The position numbers were made by a program, and so were the translations under genes. DNA of 64,000 nucleotides. Source: Dechloromonas aromatica (nom. nud.) (lineage in GTDB: Bacteria > Pseudomonadota > Gammaproteobacteria > Burkholderiales > Rhodocyclaceae). The stretch lies in the NCBI GenBank assembly GCA_017848965.1, contig JAFIHA010000036.1:1-64000 (forward strand), written 5' to 3'. Shown in pieces: positions 41,481 through 52,045 of the stretch; within the stretch, counting starts at the first letter, position 1, and each line of letters opens with the position of its first letter. The notes below the pieces were generated by a model, which searched no databases, had not been told where the DNA came from, and saw nothing but the letters and a program-made list of their open reading frames with translations.

Positions 41481-44369
41481 ATGAGCAAAATCGCCGAGCA
41501 GTTGTCGTTGACCGACATTCCTGCACCGCCGCAATTCGCGCCGCTGCCCGAGCAGGAAATCTCCGGCGAGGTGCTCATCGAAAAGTACGCCAAGGGCAAG
41601 GAAACCAACGTCCACGACGTGCGCAAACGCGTTGCCTGGGCCCTCGCCCAGGTCGAGCAGGAAGCCGACCGCGCGCACTGGGAAGGGCGCTTCCTGTGGG
41701 CCCAGGAAAACGGCTTCATCCCGGCCGGGCGGATCAATTCAGCCGCCGGCACCGATCTCCAGGCGACGCTGATCAACTGCTTCGTGCAACCGGTCGGCGA
41801 CTCCATCGTCGAAAACGTCGAAGGCCGCCCCGGCATCTACACAGCGCTCGCCCAGGCCGCCGAAACGATGCGCCGCGGCGGCGGTGTCGGCTACGATTTC
41901 TCGTCGATCCGCCCGCAGGGCGCCCGCGTCAAGGGCACCCAGTCGCGCGCTTCCGGCCCGGTCTCCTACATGCGCGTCTTCGACCGCTCCTGCGAGACCG
42001 TCGAATCTGCCGGCGCCCGCCGTGGCGCCCAGATGGGCGTGCTGCGCTGCGACCATCCGGACATCGAGGAATTCATCCACGCCAAGGACAAGGGCGACCT
42101 GACCAACTTCAACATCTCGATCGGCGTCACCGACGCCTTCATGCAGGCCGTTGACGTCGACGGCGACGTCGAGCTCGCCCACCGCGCCGAACCGAACGCC
42201 GACATGAAGGCCGCCGGCGCCTACCAGCGCGATGACGGCACCTGGGTTTACCGCAAGCTGCGCGCCCGCGAACTGTGGGATCAGGTGATGAAGTCCACCT
42301 ACGATCACGCCGAGCCGGGCATCCTCTTCCTCGACCGGATGAACAAGGACAACAACCTCAATTACTGCGAAGTGATCGAGGCCACAAACCCCTGCGCCGA
42401 ACAGCCGCTGCCGCCCTACGGCTGCTGCTGCCTGGGTTCGATCAACCTGACCCTGTTCGTGCGCGACGCCTTCTCGAGCAAGGCCGAGTTCGACTTCGAC
42501 GCCTTCGCCGAAGTCTGCCGCGTGTCCACCCGCATGCTCGACAACGTCCTCGACGCCACCCACTGGCCGCTCGAACGCCAGCAGCAGGAAGCCGCCAACA
42601 AGCGCCGCGTCGGCCTCGGCTTCACCGGCCTGGGCGATACGCTGGCCATGCTGCGCCTGCGCTACGACAAGGCGGAAGCCCGCGCCATGGCCGCCCGCAT
42701 CAGCGAGTTCATGCGCGACACCACCTACCTGACCTCGGTCGAACTGGCCAAGGAACGCGGCGCCTTCCCGCTGTTCAACGCCGAACTCTATCTTTCCGGC
42801 GGCAACTTCGCGTCGCGCCTGCCGGCCGACGTCAAGGCCGAAATCCGCAAGCACGGCCTGCGCAACTCGCACCTCCTGTCGATCGCACCGACCGGCACCA
42901 TCTCGCTGGCCTTCGCCGACAACGCGTCGAACGGCATCGAACCGCCGTTCTCCTGGACCTACAACCGCAAGAAGCGGATGCAGGACGGCACGATCAAGGA
43001 ATACTCGGTCGAGGACTACGCCTGGCGCCTGTACAAGCACCAGGGCGGCGACGTCAGCAAGCTGCCGGACTACTTCGTCACGGCGCTGGAAATCTCCGCC
43101 AAGGCGCACGCCGACATGGTCGCCGCCGTCGCCCCGTTCATCGACACCTCGATCTCGAAGACGGTCAACGTGCCGGGCGACTATCCTTACGAAGACTTCC
43201 AGGATCTCTACATGCAGGCCTGGAAGGCCGGTCTCAAGGGCCTCGCCACCTACCGTCCGAACAGCGTGCTCGGTTCCGTCCTGTCGGTCGAACCGGCCAA
43301 GACCGAAGCTGACGACGACAAGTCGCCGCAGGACTTCGTCAGCGACGCCAACCGCCGCCTGTCGATCAAGAACCTGCCGGCGCCGGTCCTCTCCAGCCTG
43401 CGCTGGCCGGGCCGCCCGAACCTGCCGGAAGGCAACCTGTGCTGGACCTACATGGTCGATTCGCCGATCGGCAAGTTCGCCCTCTTCGTCGGTCACGTCG
43501 AACAGGAAGGCCACGCCTGGCCGTTCGAAGTCTGGGCCAACGGCCCGGCCGAACCGCGCGGTCTGGGCGCCGTCGCCAAGACCCTGTCCATGGACATGCG
43601 CGCCAACGACCACGGCTGGCTGGAAATGAAGCTCGAAGCCCTGGCCAAGACGCCGGGCGACGCCTTCGAAATGCACATGCCGCCGCACGGTGAGAAGAAG
43701 CGCATGCCGTCGGTCGTCTCGGCGATGGCGCAGGTCATTCACTGGCGCGTCAACCAGCTCGGCGCCCTCGGCCACGACGGCGCGACGCCGGTCAAGGATG
43801 CACTGTTCTCGACCAAGGAACCGAAGACCGGTACCGACGGCACGCTGTCCTGGACGGTTGACGTCAACAACCCGTCGACCGGCGAGGATTTCGTCCTCGG
43901 CCTGAAGGAAATCACCCTGCCCGACGGCGTCACCCGCCCCTATTCGATGTGGCTTTCGGGCAACTACCCGCGCGCCCTCGACGGCCTGTGCAAGCTCCTC
44001 TCGCTCGACATGCGCGTCATCGACCCGGCCTGGATCGGCATGAAACTCAGGAAACTGCTCGACTACTCCGAACCGCTCGGCGATTTCATGGCCTTCGTGC
44101 CCGGTTCGCGCAAGCAGCAGACCTGGCCGTCTACCGTCGCCTATATCGCCCAGCTGATCATCCACCGCTACGCCATGCTCGGCGTGCTCGACGAGGAAGG
44201 CTTCCCGCTGCAACAAATGGGCATCCTCGAGGCGCCGGAAGACACCACCAGCAACAAGGTGCTACCGACCCAGGGCAAGCTGTGCGGCGAATGCGGCAAC
44301 CACACGATGATCCGCAAGGACGGCTGCGACTTCTGTACCGCCTGCGGTGCGGTCGGCACCTGCGGCTGA
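41481..44369 (+). CDS. nrdJ: Adenosylcobalamin-dependent ribonucleotide reductase (class II)
   Basis: A 962-residue enzyme that makes deoxyribonucleotides without oxygen using a B12 radical. The catalytic barrel has [12 protein letters not shown], an active-site Cys in [38 protein letters not shown] (radical-site Cys and Glu) and [23 protein letters not shown]-terminal region (~640-900) carries two TSCPD-like repeats ([18 protein letters not shown] and a second copy near 790). It ends in a zinc-ribbon [18 protein letters not shown]. It is preceded by a strong GAGAGGAG ribosome site. No B12 riboswitch was seen upstream; control appears to be by NrdR. Confidence 0.95.
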   Translation: MSKIAEQLSLTDIPAPPQFAPLPEQEISGEVLIEKYAKGKETNVHDVRKRVAWALAQVEQEADRAHWEGRFLWAQENGFIPAGRINSAAGTDLQATLINCFVQPVGDSIVENVEGRPGIYTALAQAAETMRRGGGVGYDFSSIRPQGARVKGTQSRASGPVSYMRVFDRSCETVESAGARRGAQMGVLRCDHPDIEEFIHAKDKGDLTNFNISIGVTDAFMQAVDVDGDVELAHRAEPNADMKAAGAYQRDDGTWVYRKLRARELWDQVMKSTYDHAEPGILFLDRMNKDNNLNYCEVIEATNPCAEQPLPPYGCCCLGSINLTLFVRDAFSSKAEFDFDAFAEVCRVSTRMLDNVLDATHWPLERQQQEAANKRRVGLGFTGLGDTLAMLRLRYDKAEARAMAARISEFMRDTTYLTSVELAKERGAFPLFNAELYLSGGNFASRLPADVKAEIRKHGLRNSHLLSIAPTGTISLAFADNASNGIEPPFSWTYNRKKRMQDGTIKEYSVEDYAWRLYKHQGGDVSKLPDYFVTALEISAKAHADMVAAVAPFIDTSISKTVNVPGDYPYEDFQDLYMQAWKAGLKGLATYRPNSVLGSVLSVEPAKTEADDDKSPQDFVSDANRRLSIKNLPAPVLSSLRWPGRPNLPEGNLCWTYMVDSPIGKFALFVGHVEQEGHAWPFEVWANGPAEPRGLGAVAKTLSMDMRANDHGWLEMKLEALAKTPGDAFEMHMPPHGEKKRMPSVVSAMAQVIHWRVNQLGALGHDGATPVKDALFSTKEPKTGTDGTLSWTVDVNNPSTGEDFVLGLKEITLPDGVTRPYSMWLSGNYPRALDGLCKLLSLDMRVIDPAWIGMKLRKLLDYSEPLGDFMAFVPGSRKQQTWPSTVAYIAQLIIHRYAMLGVLDEEGFPLQQMGILEAPEDTTSNKVLPTQGKLCGECGNHTMIRKDGCDFCTACGAVGTCG

Positions 44370-44397
44370 CCTGAGATTCGCACCGGGTAATCCCCCG

Positions 44398-44435
44398 AAG
44401 GCCCATCGACCATAAGCTCGATGGGCCTTCTTGCA
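44398..44435 (+). terminator. Rho-independent terminator after nrdJ
   Basis: A perfect 12-bp stem AAGGCCCATCGA (44398-44409) / TCGATGGGCCTT (44418-44429) with an 8-base loop, followed by CTTCTTG. It closes nrdJ transcription. Confidence 0.88.
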
Positions 44436-44573
44436 TCTGGAATGCCCGCGCGAACGGCCGCCCAAGGCGCCTTTGCAGCCTGCCGGCAAGGGCTTGCAGT
44501 TATGGTAAGACCACTCGCTTCTGCTAGAATGCGCGGATACGCAAGGTCGCATCCCCTATAAGCAGAGTACACA

Positions 44574-44873
44574 ATGACAACTCAAGAATCGACCACCTTC
44601 GTCATCGTCGGCGTGACCAAGGATGGCAGGAAATTCCGGCCCAGCGACTGGGCCGAACGCCTGTGCGGCGTCATGTCGGCGTTCGGCACCGAACGCAAGA
44701 TGCGCTACTCGCCCTACGTCGGCCCCGGCGATTACAACGGGGACAAGGCCGTTTTCGTCGATGGCCGCCTCGGCGAAATCGAGCCGATGGCTTACCGCTT
44801 CATGCTCAACTTCGCCCAGGACAACGATCTGCAGATCATCGACGGCGTCTGCCCGCTGGACGGCAAAAAATAG
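44574..44873 (+). CDS. DUF3579-family protein
   Basis: A 99-residue protein. TTFVIVGVTKDGRKFRPSDWAERLCGVMS, the YSPYVGPGDYNGDKAVFVDGRLGEIEP block and NDLQIIDGVCPLDGKK are the conserved features of DUF3579, a small family found mostly in betaproteobacteria and of unknown biochemical role. It stands alone, separated by terminators on both sides; a TAGAAT that could be a -10 box lies about 40 bp upstream. Confidence 0.85.
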   Translation: MTTQESTTFVIVGVTKDGRKFRPSDWAERLCGVMSAFGTERKMRYSPYVGPGDYNGDKAVFVDGRLGEIEPMAYRFMLNFAQDNDLQIIDGVCPLDGKK

Positions 44874-44890
44874 AGCAATCTAGAAGCAAT

Positions 44891-44919
44891 AAAAAAGGCG
44901 CCCGCAGGCGCCATTTTTA
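44891..44919. terminator. Bidirectional terminator between DUF3579 gene and rpsT
   Basis: GGCGCC (44897-44902) / GGCGCC (44907-44912) around a CGCA loop, with six A residues to the left and ATTTTTAT to the right. Works for both convergent genes. Confidence 0.88.
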
Positions 44920-44940
44920 TGATTCCGGGAGTCGCCTCGA

Positions 44941-45216
44941 TCAGGCAGCGGCAGCGCCCATCGCCTTGATCTGTGCAGACAGACGGCTCTTGGTGCGAGA
45001 CACCATATTCTTGTGCACAATCTGCTTGTCAGCGATACGATCGATGACCGAAACGGATTGTTGGAAAATGCTTTGTGCGGCGGCTTTGTCGCCGGCAACG
45101 ATCGCCTTGCGCACGCTCTTGATCGCGGTACGCAGGGTCGAACGCAGACTTGCATTGTGGGCGCGCTGCTTGTCAGCTTGACGGGCGCGCTTGCGGGCTT
45201 GTGCGCTGTTGGCCAT
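44941..45216 (-). CDS. rpsT: 30S ribosomal protein S20
   Basis: A 91-residue basic helical protein that binds 16S rRNA early in small-subunit assembly. [21 protein letters not shown] and [11 protein letters not shown], followed by IHKN-like [20 protein letters not shown], are diagnostic. It is monocistronic, with a bidirectional terminator after it and a plausible promoter upstream. Confidence 0.98.
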   Translation of the reverse strand: MANSAQARKRARQADKQRAHNASLRSTLRTAIKSVRKAIVAGDKAAAQSIFQQSVSVIDRIADKQIVHKNMVSRTKSRLSAQIKAMGAAAA

Positions 45217-45249
45217 GAATTGATCTCTGTAAAAAAACCGAAGTCCGTC

Positions 45250-45278
45250 ATTATTTCACAATCAGACAATGCACACAA
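45250..45278 (-). promoter_or_regulatory. Probable rpsT promoter
   Basis: On the minus strand TTGTGT and AATAAT are 17 bp apart, 34 bp upstream of the rpsT start. The -10 box matches TATAAT at five of six positions; the -35 box matches only at TTG. Confidence 0.45.
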
Positions 45279-45442
45279 GAAAATTCAGCGCGCTGTCCCA
45301 ACAAAACACTCGAAGACAAGCAAGCCCACCCCCCTCACCCGTTCCTGCAACCATCCATCGCCGCAGAACGACCACTGAGCCAGCAATAGAAGAAATCCGC
45401 ATCCATCTCGTATAGATTAGACTCAGAAAATTGGTAAAGGCC

Positions 45443-45991
45443 ATGAACAGCGCAATGATCAGGAATCCGCAAACCCCGCCCAGCCCCCGCCTTTCTATAG
45501 CTGGCTTCTCATTGGTGGAATTGATGGTTGCCGTGGCCATCATCGCCATACTTGCCGTGATCGCGGTCCCCGCCTTTCAGGACATGATCGTGCAGAGCCG
45601 CCTAAGCGCCCAGGCCAATGACCTTGTCAGCGCCATTCAGGCAGCCCGGGGCGAAGCCATCAAGCGCAACCTGCGGGTTGATTTCTGCAGGACATCCAGC
45701 GCCACCAGCACCGATTGCGCTGGCGCCGGTAGCTGGGAATTCTGGATCGCCCGAATCAACACCACCGCCACGGTACTTCGTCGAGGCAGCATCAATCCTG
45801 AATTGAGACTGTCCAGCACCTTCAACCAGGGACGGATCACTTTCCTCCCTGACGGCACCAGTACGATCACCGCGGGCAGCGATACGCTGACCGCCTGCTC
45901 CCCCACCGGCAGTGGCAACACCACCCGAGTGATTACCGTCGGCATTGCCGGCAGAACCTCCGTCACGAAAACCACGGGATCCTGCAGCTAA
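45443..45991 (+). CDS. fimT: Type IV pilus pseudopilin FimT/GspH family
   Basis: A 182-residue prepilin-like protein. The processing site is G|FSLVELMVAVAIIAILAV with the conserved Glu at mature position 5, followed by the hydrophobic helix. The C-terminal part (GRITFLPDGTST...) matches GspH/FimT domains, with a Cys pair possible. It is a minor pilin priming pilus assembly or DNA uptake. Start ATG at 45443 has AAAGG nearby; ATG at 45455 is an alternative. First of six pilus genes in one direction. Confidence 0.88.
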   Translation: MNSAMIRNPQTPPSPRLSIAGFSLVELMVAVAIIAILAVIAVPAFQDMIVQSRLSAQANDLVSAIQAARGEAIKRNLRVDFCRTSSATSTDCAGAGSWEFWIARINTTATVLRRGSINPELRLSSTFNQGRITFLPDGTSTITAGSDTLTACSPTGSGNTTRVITVGIAGRTSVTKTTGSCS

Positions 45992-46450
45992 ATGAAACGC
46001 TCAATCTACCCCCGGCAAACCGCATTGCCCCTCCGGCAGCAAGGCGTCAGCCTGCTGGAAGTCATGATCGCCATGCTGGTTCTCTCTTTCGGCCTGCTCG
46101 GATTGGCCAGCTTGCAGATGGCGACGCTGCGCAACAACCAGAGTTCGTTCGACAACAGCCGGGCGATCATGAGTATCTACAGCATTACCGACATCATGCG
46201 CGCGGACATGTCGAGCCAGGGCGCACTAAACATGGCCAACGCCTTTCCTGCGGGCCGCAAGGCCGACTGGCTGAGCGACCTGAAGAGCAATCTCGGCGAT
46301 GACGCCACCGGCACCATCCAGTGCACCCCGACAACAACGACACCGATCCTCGGCGACCCCTTCATCAGCAACATCTGCACCGTCACGATCAGCTGGACCG
46401 ACGTCCAAGGCGGCACGACGCGGACGATGACGACGGAGGTGCAGCTATGA
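45992..46450 (+). CDS. pilV: Type IV pilus minor pilin PilV
   Basis: A 152-residue prepilin with processing site QQG|VSLLEVMIAMLVLSFGLLGLASLQ, the PilV signature. Its ATG follows the fimT TAA directly and its stop overlaps pilW, so it is coupled to both. Minor pilins PilV, PilW and PilX form the complex that primes and tips the pilus together with PilY1. Confidence 0.9.
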   Translation: MKRSIYPRQTALPLRQQGVSLLEVMIAMLVLSFGLLGLASLQMATLRNNQSSFDNSRAIMSIYSITDIMRADMSSQGALNMANAFPAGRKADWLSDLKSNLGDDATGTIQCTPTTTTPILGDPFISNICTVTISWTDVQGGTTRTMTTEVQL

Positions 46451-47412
46451 AGCCAGCACACAAAATCGCCCTGCCTCGCCGGATGCGCGGCCTTTCGCTG
46501 GTCGAAGTCATGGTCACGGTGGCAATCGGACTGGTCATCACGCTCGGCGTGGTCGGTGTCGTCGGCGTCAACCAGCAGAATTTGCGCATCACGGAAGGCC
46601 TTTCGGAATCCCAGGAGAATGCCCGCATGGCGTTCGAGCTGATCGCCCGCGATGTCCGCCAGGCCAGGGATACCGGTTGTGGGCCGGTTACCGCCAGCAG
46701 GGTCACCGACCTCGACACCACGTGGTGGGGAAACTGGTATCCGATCCGCGGCTTTGACGGCACCACCGGCGCCCCTGGCGTCACCACCGGCAGCGCCACC
46801 GGACAACGGGTCTCCGGCACCGAAGCCCTGCAGTTGCAAGGCACGGGTGAAGCGGTTGTGATCGGCAGTTTCACGGGACTGAACAAAGTCACGCTGAAGA
46901 CCAGCAGCCATTCATTGAGGGCTGGAACGGTCGTCATCTGCGACATGGACAACGCCAGCCTGCACAACGTCACGGCAGTTTCCGGGGCCGACGTCACCTT
47001 CTCGCCGAACATCGTCATCTCCGACCCGGACAACCCCCAGTTCCAAGCCGCCCAATACGTGGCGACCACCTGGTACATCGGCAACAACGGCCGCGCCGCC
47101 GAAGGAGGGCGCTCCCTGTATCGGGTCCGTAGAACGCCCGCTGGAACCACCTTGACCGAGGAAATCCTTCCCGGCGTGGTCGACATGAACATCAGTTACC
47201 ACCGCGTCGGACAAGCCAACTTCGCTGCGACGCCACCGACCAGCGAAGCCGACAGCGATCTGATCAACGCCATCGAGCTTGAACTGGTTACCGAAACCAC
47301 CCAAAGCAGCGTTGCCACCGAAGCGGCCAATGCCGATGCAGAACTGGTCGGCAGCGACGGCCGCCTCCGGCGTACCGTGACCCACGTCATCGCCATCAGA
47401 AACACCCTCTGA
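46447..47412 (+). CDS. pilW: Type IV pilus minor pilin PilW
   Basis: A 321-residue protein with a prepilin start RG|LSLVEVMVTVAIGLVITLGV and the downstream stretch SQENARMAFELIARDVRQARDTGCG, typical of PilW. The remainder is a beta-rich domain. It overlaps pilV by 4 bp (ATGA) and is followed by pilX with one base between. Confidence 0.9.
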   Translation: MKPAHKIALPRRMRGLSLVEVMVTVAIGLVITLGVVGVVGVNQQNLRITEGLSESQENARMAFELIARDVRQARDTGCGPVTASRVTDLDTTWWGNWYPIRGFDGTTGAPGVTTGSATGQRVSGTEALQLQGTGEAVVIGSFTGLNKVTLKTSSHSLRAGTVVICDMDNASLHNVTAVSGADVTFSPNIVISDPDNPQFQAAQYVATTWYIGNNGRAAEGGRSLYRVRRTPAGTTLTEEILPGVVDMNISYHRVGQANFAATPPTSEADSDLINAIELELVTETTQSSVATEAANADAELVGSDGRLRRTVTHVIAIRNTL

Positions 47413-47413
47413 C

Positions 47414-48019
47414 ATGCGCAATATGAATCCACCTTCCCGCACCCATCGCATGCCGGCACAGCAGGGCGGCATCGCCCTGATCATGGCCATCATCATGCTG
47501 ATCGTCGCCACCCTGGCCGGCATCGCCGGCATACGCGGCAGTTCGCTACAGGAAAAGCTTTCCGGCAACCTCTATGACCGCGCGATCGCCCTGCAAGCGG
47601 CGGAAGCCGCCCTGAAGGCGGCGGAACTCCGGATTGTCTCGACCGACCGGGCAAACCTGCTTAAGGACAGCAAGATTGTCGACTGCACCCAGGCCGCCAC
47701 GAGTTGCCCGCCCATCCCGACCAATGCATTCAACAACGACGCCAACGGCTGGACGGCCCTCGCCACAACCACCAATTCCAGCCTAAAAGCCGATACTTTC
47801 CCGCAGTATTTCATTCAGTACCTCGGCCTGAAAAACAGCAATGCCGTCACCGACACCAGCCAGTCGGCAATCCCCTTGCAATACGGTGCCACGGGCGGCG
47901 GCAGCGGCAGCGACTCGCCGCAGAACGCCACCTACCGCGTCATCGCCCGCAGCAGCCAGCCCACGACTAGCAACGACCGCTCGATTGCCCTGGTCAGCAG
48001 TTTGATCAAGGGTAACTGA
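47414..48019 (+). CDS. pilX: Type IV pilus assembly protein PilX
   Basis: A 201-residue protein. RMPAQQGGIALIMAIIMLIVATLAGIAG is a PilX-type leader and helix, lacking Glu5 as usual for this subunit. RGSSLQEKLSGNLYDRAIALQAAEAALKAAE is the family's next signature. It lies between pilW and pilY1. Confidence 0.88.
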   Translation: MRNMNPPSRTHRMPAQQGGIALIMAIIMLIVATLAGIAGIRGSSLQEKLSGNLYDRAIALQAAEAALKAAELRIVSTDRANLLKDSKIVDCTQAATSCPPIPTNAFNNDANGWTALATTTNSSLKADTFPQYFIQYLGLKNSNAVTDTSQSAIPLQYGATGGGSGSDSPQNATYRVIARSSQPTTSNDRSIALVSSLIKGN

Positions 48020-48062
48020 GCCATGCTTATCTCATCGAATTCCAGCCAGACCAGGTGAAACC

Positions 48063-51000
48063 ATGACACCGCACAGCCACCGCCCGACACCTGTCCGCCA
48101 TCGCCTTTTGTCCTTGCTGCTCTACGCGACGATCGCGCTGGCCCCGCTGTCCTCTCAAGCCGGCGTCGATATCGCGCAGCAACCGCTATCCGTTGCCGAC
48201 CCCGTACCGCCGAACATCATGTTCATCATGGACGATTCGGGATCGATGGCCTGGCAGCACATGCCCGGAACGACGGCAACATGGAGCGCCGCTCCTCCCA
48301 GCGGCCTGCCCTACTCGAGCGATCTGACCAACGACATTCGCCTGCGCGCCAGCAATGTCAACACGCAATGGTACAACCCGCTGATCACTTACTCCCCCTG
48401 GCTGAAGTACGACGGCAGTTCCTATGGCGACGTTTCGCTTTCCGCTGCCCCCAACGACCCCTCGGGAAAATCCGCCTCCGGCAATTTCGATTTTCAGGAC
48501 GAGCTCGCCGACTGGCCAACGATCAGCACAAGTGACACTGGCAGCTACACGAGCAGTTGGCGCTACAGCGGTTTTTACCTCCTCAACCCTAACGCCAGCG
48601 CGACCGCCGATCAAAATTACGTGCGCTACGAGTTCCGCTATAACTCAAGCTGCGCCCAAACCCAGCTTCAATGCACCCGCTGGTGGTCAAACGGTAGCTG
48701 CAGAACCTGGACAAATGTCTGTGTCGCTTACAACAATGTATGGGAAGCACGCAAAGTGACGCTGACCAGCAGCGGCAGCAATAGCGCCACCACAAATCTC
48801 ACGCAGTTCGACTGGACGGCACATGGCGGTCCGGTACGCACAATCCAGCAGGAAATCCAGAACTACGCCAACTGGTACTCCTATTACCGCCTGCGCGCCA
48901 CGATGGCCAAGGCATCGGCCAGCCGGGTTTTCGCCAAACTGGGCACGGGCTATCGCATTGGCTACAACACGATCTGGAACCGGCAGGACCTGAAAATTCC
49001 GGTCGGAACGGATAACGGCCTGTTCCGCGGCGACAACAAGAAGGATTGGTTCGACTCCCTGTTCAATACCGATAGCACTAATGGCACGCCTTTGCGACAG
49101 GCACTCGGCCGTGCCGGGGAGTATTTCACAGATACCGCCAGCACCGGCCCATACGGACCGGAAACAGGCAGCCAGCAGGTTTCCTGCCGCCAGAACTTCG
49201 CGATCATGACGACCGACGGTTACTGGAACAGTGACGCGGCAGACAACTCGGATGCCCGGGCAGACAACGACAGCACCAATGGAAGTGCAATCAGCGGCTT
49301 GAATGGCAAGTCCTACCAATACGTGGCGGGACTGCCCTACAAGGACGGCCGCTCCAATACGCTGGCCGATGTGGCGATGTACTACTGGAAGACGGATTTG
49401 GTAGCGAACTTGACCAACAACGTCCCGACCACGGCCAAGAATCCGGCATTCTGGCAGCACATGCGCACCTTCGGTATTTCCATTGGCGAAAAAGGGACGC
49501 TTGATCCAAAAACGGACCTTCCCGCCTTGACCGCCGGCACAAAGACCTGGCCCGCGCCGGGTTGCGATCAGTCGGGCTGGAGTTGTATCGACAGGCAAGC
49601 CAACATTGACGACCTCTGGCATGCCGCAGTCAATTCACGCGGCGAATTCATCGTCGCCTCCAACCCGGATGAATTCACCAAAGCGCTGGGCGATACGCTG
49701 AACGCGATCAAGAACGAAACCAAGAGCGCGGCCAGCGGCGGCTCCAGTTCCACCCGGATCGAGGCTGGCGCCAAGGCCATTTTCAGCCAATACACTTCCG
49801 GCTCCTGGAACGGCAACCTTCTCGCCTACAACATCAATGAAACGACCGGCCTGCAGGACACCACGGCGCCCGCCTGGACTGCAGAAAATAAGCTTCCCGC
49901 CTGGGGGTCGCGCAGCATCTATGTCAGCAAGGACGGCGCTTCGGTACCGTTCCGCTACAGCAATCTGAACGCCGCGCAGCAAACGGCACTGGGGTCACAG
50001 CAAGTCGTCGACTACCTGCGCGGTGACCGCAGCCAGGAACAACCCTCGGGTAGCTTGCGCGCCCGCGCCGGCGTCCTGCCCGCCTTCGTCAACTCGCAAC
50101 TGGTCTATGTCGGCCCGCCCAGCCAGACGGCGTACTTCGGCAATGCCAGCTTCACCGGCGCCAGCCAGTATGCGGCTTACGCCACCAGCAAACAGAGTCG
50201 CACCCCGATCCTCTACGTCGCGGGCAACAACGGCATGCTGCACGCTTTCAACGGCAATACCGGTGCGGAAGTCTATGCCTTCCTGCCCAATTTCTCGATA
50301 ATGCACCCGAGCGCCTCAGCCACCCAGAAGACGCTGAAGCTCTATACCGACCCGAAATACGGCCTGAACGATTCCGCGGATGCCGACTGGGAAACCTACA
50401 AGCACCGCTATATTCTGGATGGCGAACTGACCGTGGCCGATGTCTATCTCGCCGGTGCCTGGAAGACCATTCTGGTCGGTACTCAAGGACGCGGCGGTAC
50501 AGGCGTATTCGCCCTCGACGTGACCGACCCGGCTGACATCAAGTTCCTCTGGGAAAAAACCAGCAGCGACAGCACCGCCTTGGGCAACAATCTGGGCAAA
50601 CCGATCATTGCCCAGGTGGCGAGCGGCGACTGGCGCGTCATTCTCGGCAACGGCCCCAACAGCACCGGCGACAAGGCGCAATTGATCATGATCAAGCTTT
50701 CCGACGGCAGCATATCGACGGTAGATACCGGCGTCGGCGAAAACAACGGTCTGTCCGGCGTCAATCTGTGGGATGCGGACAAGGACGGTTTCTTCGAAAC
50801 AGCCTATGCCGGCGACCTGAAGGGGAACCTGTGGCGCTTCAAGGGACTCGGCGGGACGCCAAGCTTTGCCAAATTGTTCGCCACCCGCAATGCCCGCCCG
50901 ATCACCGCCATGCCGCTGATCGTACGCAATCAGAAAACCAACAAGACCTGGGTTTTCTTCGGTACCGGCCAAAATCTCAACAAGGTCGACCAGGAAAATC

Positions 51001-51563
51001 TGGATGTCCAGAGTTGGTACGGCATGATGGACGACGGCAGCGAGGTCGCCAGCAACAAGTTGCGGGCTCGCGCAATCGGCACTTCCGGCACCATTGGTGC
51101 GCGTTCAGCCAGAATACTGGAATCCGGTACGGAGGCGGAAATCATCAGCGCCGGACAACTCGGCTGGTACATTGACTTCCCCGCCAACGGCGAACGCATG
51201 ATCACCCCGAACAGCCTGCTGGGAGGTGCGCTCTTCGGCACGACCTACACACCGGACAACAGCGACACTTGCGCCCCTGATGGCAAGAGTTCGTTGTGGG
51301 CAATCAACCCGTTCAGTGGCGCGCGACTCAACCAGGGCATCTTCGACGTCAATGGCGACGGGGTCGTCAATGACTCGGACAAGGTTAACGGCGTTTTCCC
51401 GTCCGCGCTCGATGGACTCTCGCCGATCACCAGCGGACAGCCTCCCATCACGGTGGGCAAGGATGGAAAATTCTCCGTCCATCTCCCCGGCGAATCGATC
51501 GGTGGCAAACTTCCGGTCGGCGTATTGGGACGTCAATCCTGGCGTGAAATCATCGGACAATAA
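48063..51563 (+). CDS. pilY1: PilY1-type pilus tip adhesin / assembly protein
   Basis: A 1166-residue exported protein. A signal peptide (~1-35, ending LSSQA) precedes NIMFIMDDSGSMAW, the von Willebrand-type metal site. The N-terminal half is variable with several Cys; the C-terminal half (~650-1100) is the PilY1 beta-propeller. Ca-binding loops are seen: DADKDGFFE near 903 and DVNGDGVVND near 1095. PilY1 sits at the pilus tip, controls extension/retraction and can act in surface sensing and c-di-GMP signalling. Follows pilX by 43 bp. Confidence 0.92.
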   Translation: MTPHSHRPTPVRHRLLSLLLYATIALAPLSSQAGVDIAQQPLSVADPVPPNIMFIMDDSGSMAWQHMPGTTATWSAAPPSGLPYSSDLTNDIRLRASNVNTQWYNPLITYSPWLKYDGSSYGDVSLSAAPNDPSGKSASGNFDFQDELADWPTISTSDTGSYTSSWRYSGFYLLNPNASATADQNYVRYEFRYNSSCAQTQLQCTRWWSNGSCRTWTNVCVAYNNVWEARKVTLTSSGSNSATTNLTQFDWTAHGGPVRTIQQEIQNYANWYSYYRLRATMAKASASRVFAKLGTGYRIGYNTIWNRQDLKIPVGTDNGLFRGDNKKDWFDSLFNTDSTNGTPLRQALGRAGEYFTDTASTGPYGPETGSQQVSCRQNFAIMTTDGYWNSDAADNSDARADNDSTNGSAISGLNGKSYQYVAGLPYKDGRSNTLADVAMYYWKTDLVANLTNNVPTTAKNPAFWQHMRTFGISIGEKGTLDPKTDLPALTAGTKTWPAPGCDQSGWSCIDRQANIDDLWHAAVNSRGEFIVASNPDEFTKALGDTLNAIKNETKSAASGGSSSTRIEAGAKAIFSQYTSGSWNGNLLAYNINETTGLQDTTAPAWTAENKLPAWGSRSIYVSKDGASVPFRYSNLNAAQQTALGSQQVVDYLRGDRSQEQPSGSLRARAGVLPAFVNSQLVYVGPPSQTAYFGNASFTGASQYAAYATSKQSRTPILYVAGNNGMLHAFNGNTGAEVYAFLPNFSIMHPSASATQKTLKLYTDPKYGLNDSADADWETYKHRYILDGELTVADVYLAGAWKTILVGTQGRGGTGVFALDVTDPADIKFLWEKTSSDSTALGNNLGKPIIAQVASGDWRVILGNGPNSTGDKAQLIMIKLSDGSISTVDTGVGENNGLSGVNLWDADKDGFFETAYAGDLKGNLWRFKGLGGTPSFAKLFATRNARPITAMPLIVRNQKTNKTWVFFGTGQNLNKVDQENLDVQSWYGMMDDGSEVASNKLRARAIGTSGTIGARSARILESGTEAEIISAGQLGWYIDFPANGERMITPNSLLGGALFGTTYTPDNSDTCAPDGKSSLWAINPFSGARLNQGIFDVNGDGVVNDSDKVNGVFPSALDGLSPITSGQPPITVGKDGKFSVHLPGESIGGKLPVGVLGRQSWREIIGQ

Positions 51564-51565
51564 AC

Positions 51566-51997
51566 ATGAACCAAACCATTCACTTACAGAACAGGCTAGC
51601 CAAGGCCCATCACCTACGCGGCGACGGGGGATTCTCTCTGGTTGAACTCATGATCGTCGTCGCTGTCATCGGCATCCTTGCCAGTATTGCGGTGCCGAGC
51701 TATCAGGCCTATGTTCGGCAGAGCGTCCGTACCCAGGCTCAGGGATGCGTTTCACAGATTGCCCAGGCACTGGAAAGACGCTATTCCACCGCGCTCAGCT
51801 ATGCGGGCGCGATGCCTGTAACGGGATGCACCACAGAAGGGGGATTGAACACGCGCTACACGATCACGGCCAACATTCAGGCGAGAAGCTATGTGCTGAC
51901 TGCGACGCCATCGGGGGACCAAGTCAAGGACACTTGCGGCACGATGACCCTGAACAACCAGGCCACCAAAACAGCCGCCAAGACTGGTTGCTGGTAA
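51566..51997 (+). CDS. pilE: Type IV pilin-like protein PilE
   Basis: A 143-residue prepilin with site GG|FSLVELMIVVAVIGILASIAVPSYQAYV, the standard type IVa start. Cys residues at about 72, 98, 132 and 142 could form disulfides. It begins 2 bases after the pilY1 stop. In Pseudomonas the equivalent position between pilY1 and ispH is occupied by the minor pilin PilE, and this is the best match; it is not obviously the major pilin. Confidence 0.88.
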   Translation: MNQTIHLQNRLAKAHHLRGDGGFSLVELMIVVAVIGILASIAVPSYQAYVRQSVRTQAQGCVSQIAQALERRYSTALSYAGAMPVTGCTTEGGLNTRYTITANIQARSYVLTATPSGDQVKDTCGTMTLNNQATKTAAKTGCW

Positions 51998-52045
51998 GCG
52001 GGGAAGCTACAATGTTCCGGGATTTTTTTCTGACCGGAAAGCAAC

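Noticed and set aside
52013-52038. TTCCGG...CCGGAA with internal T-run as a pilE terminator
   Set aside because: The T-run is inside the loop rather than after the stem, so it is not a standard terminator.
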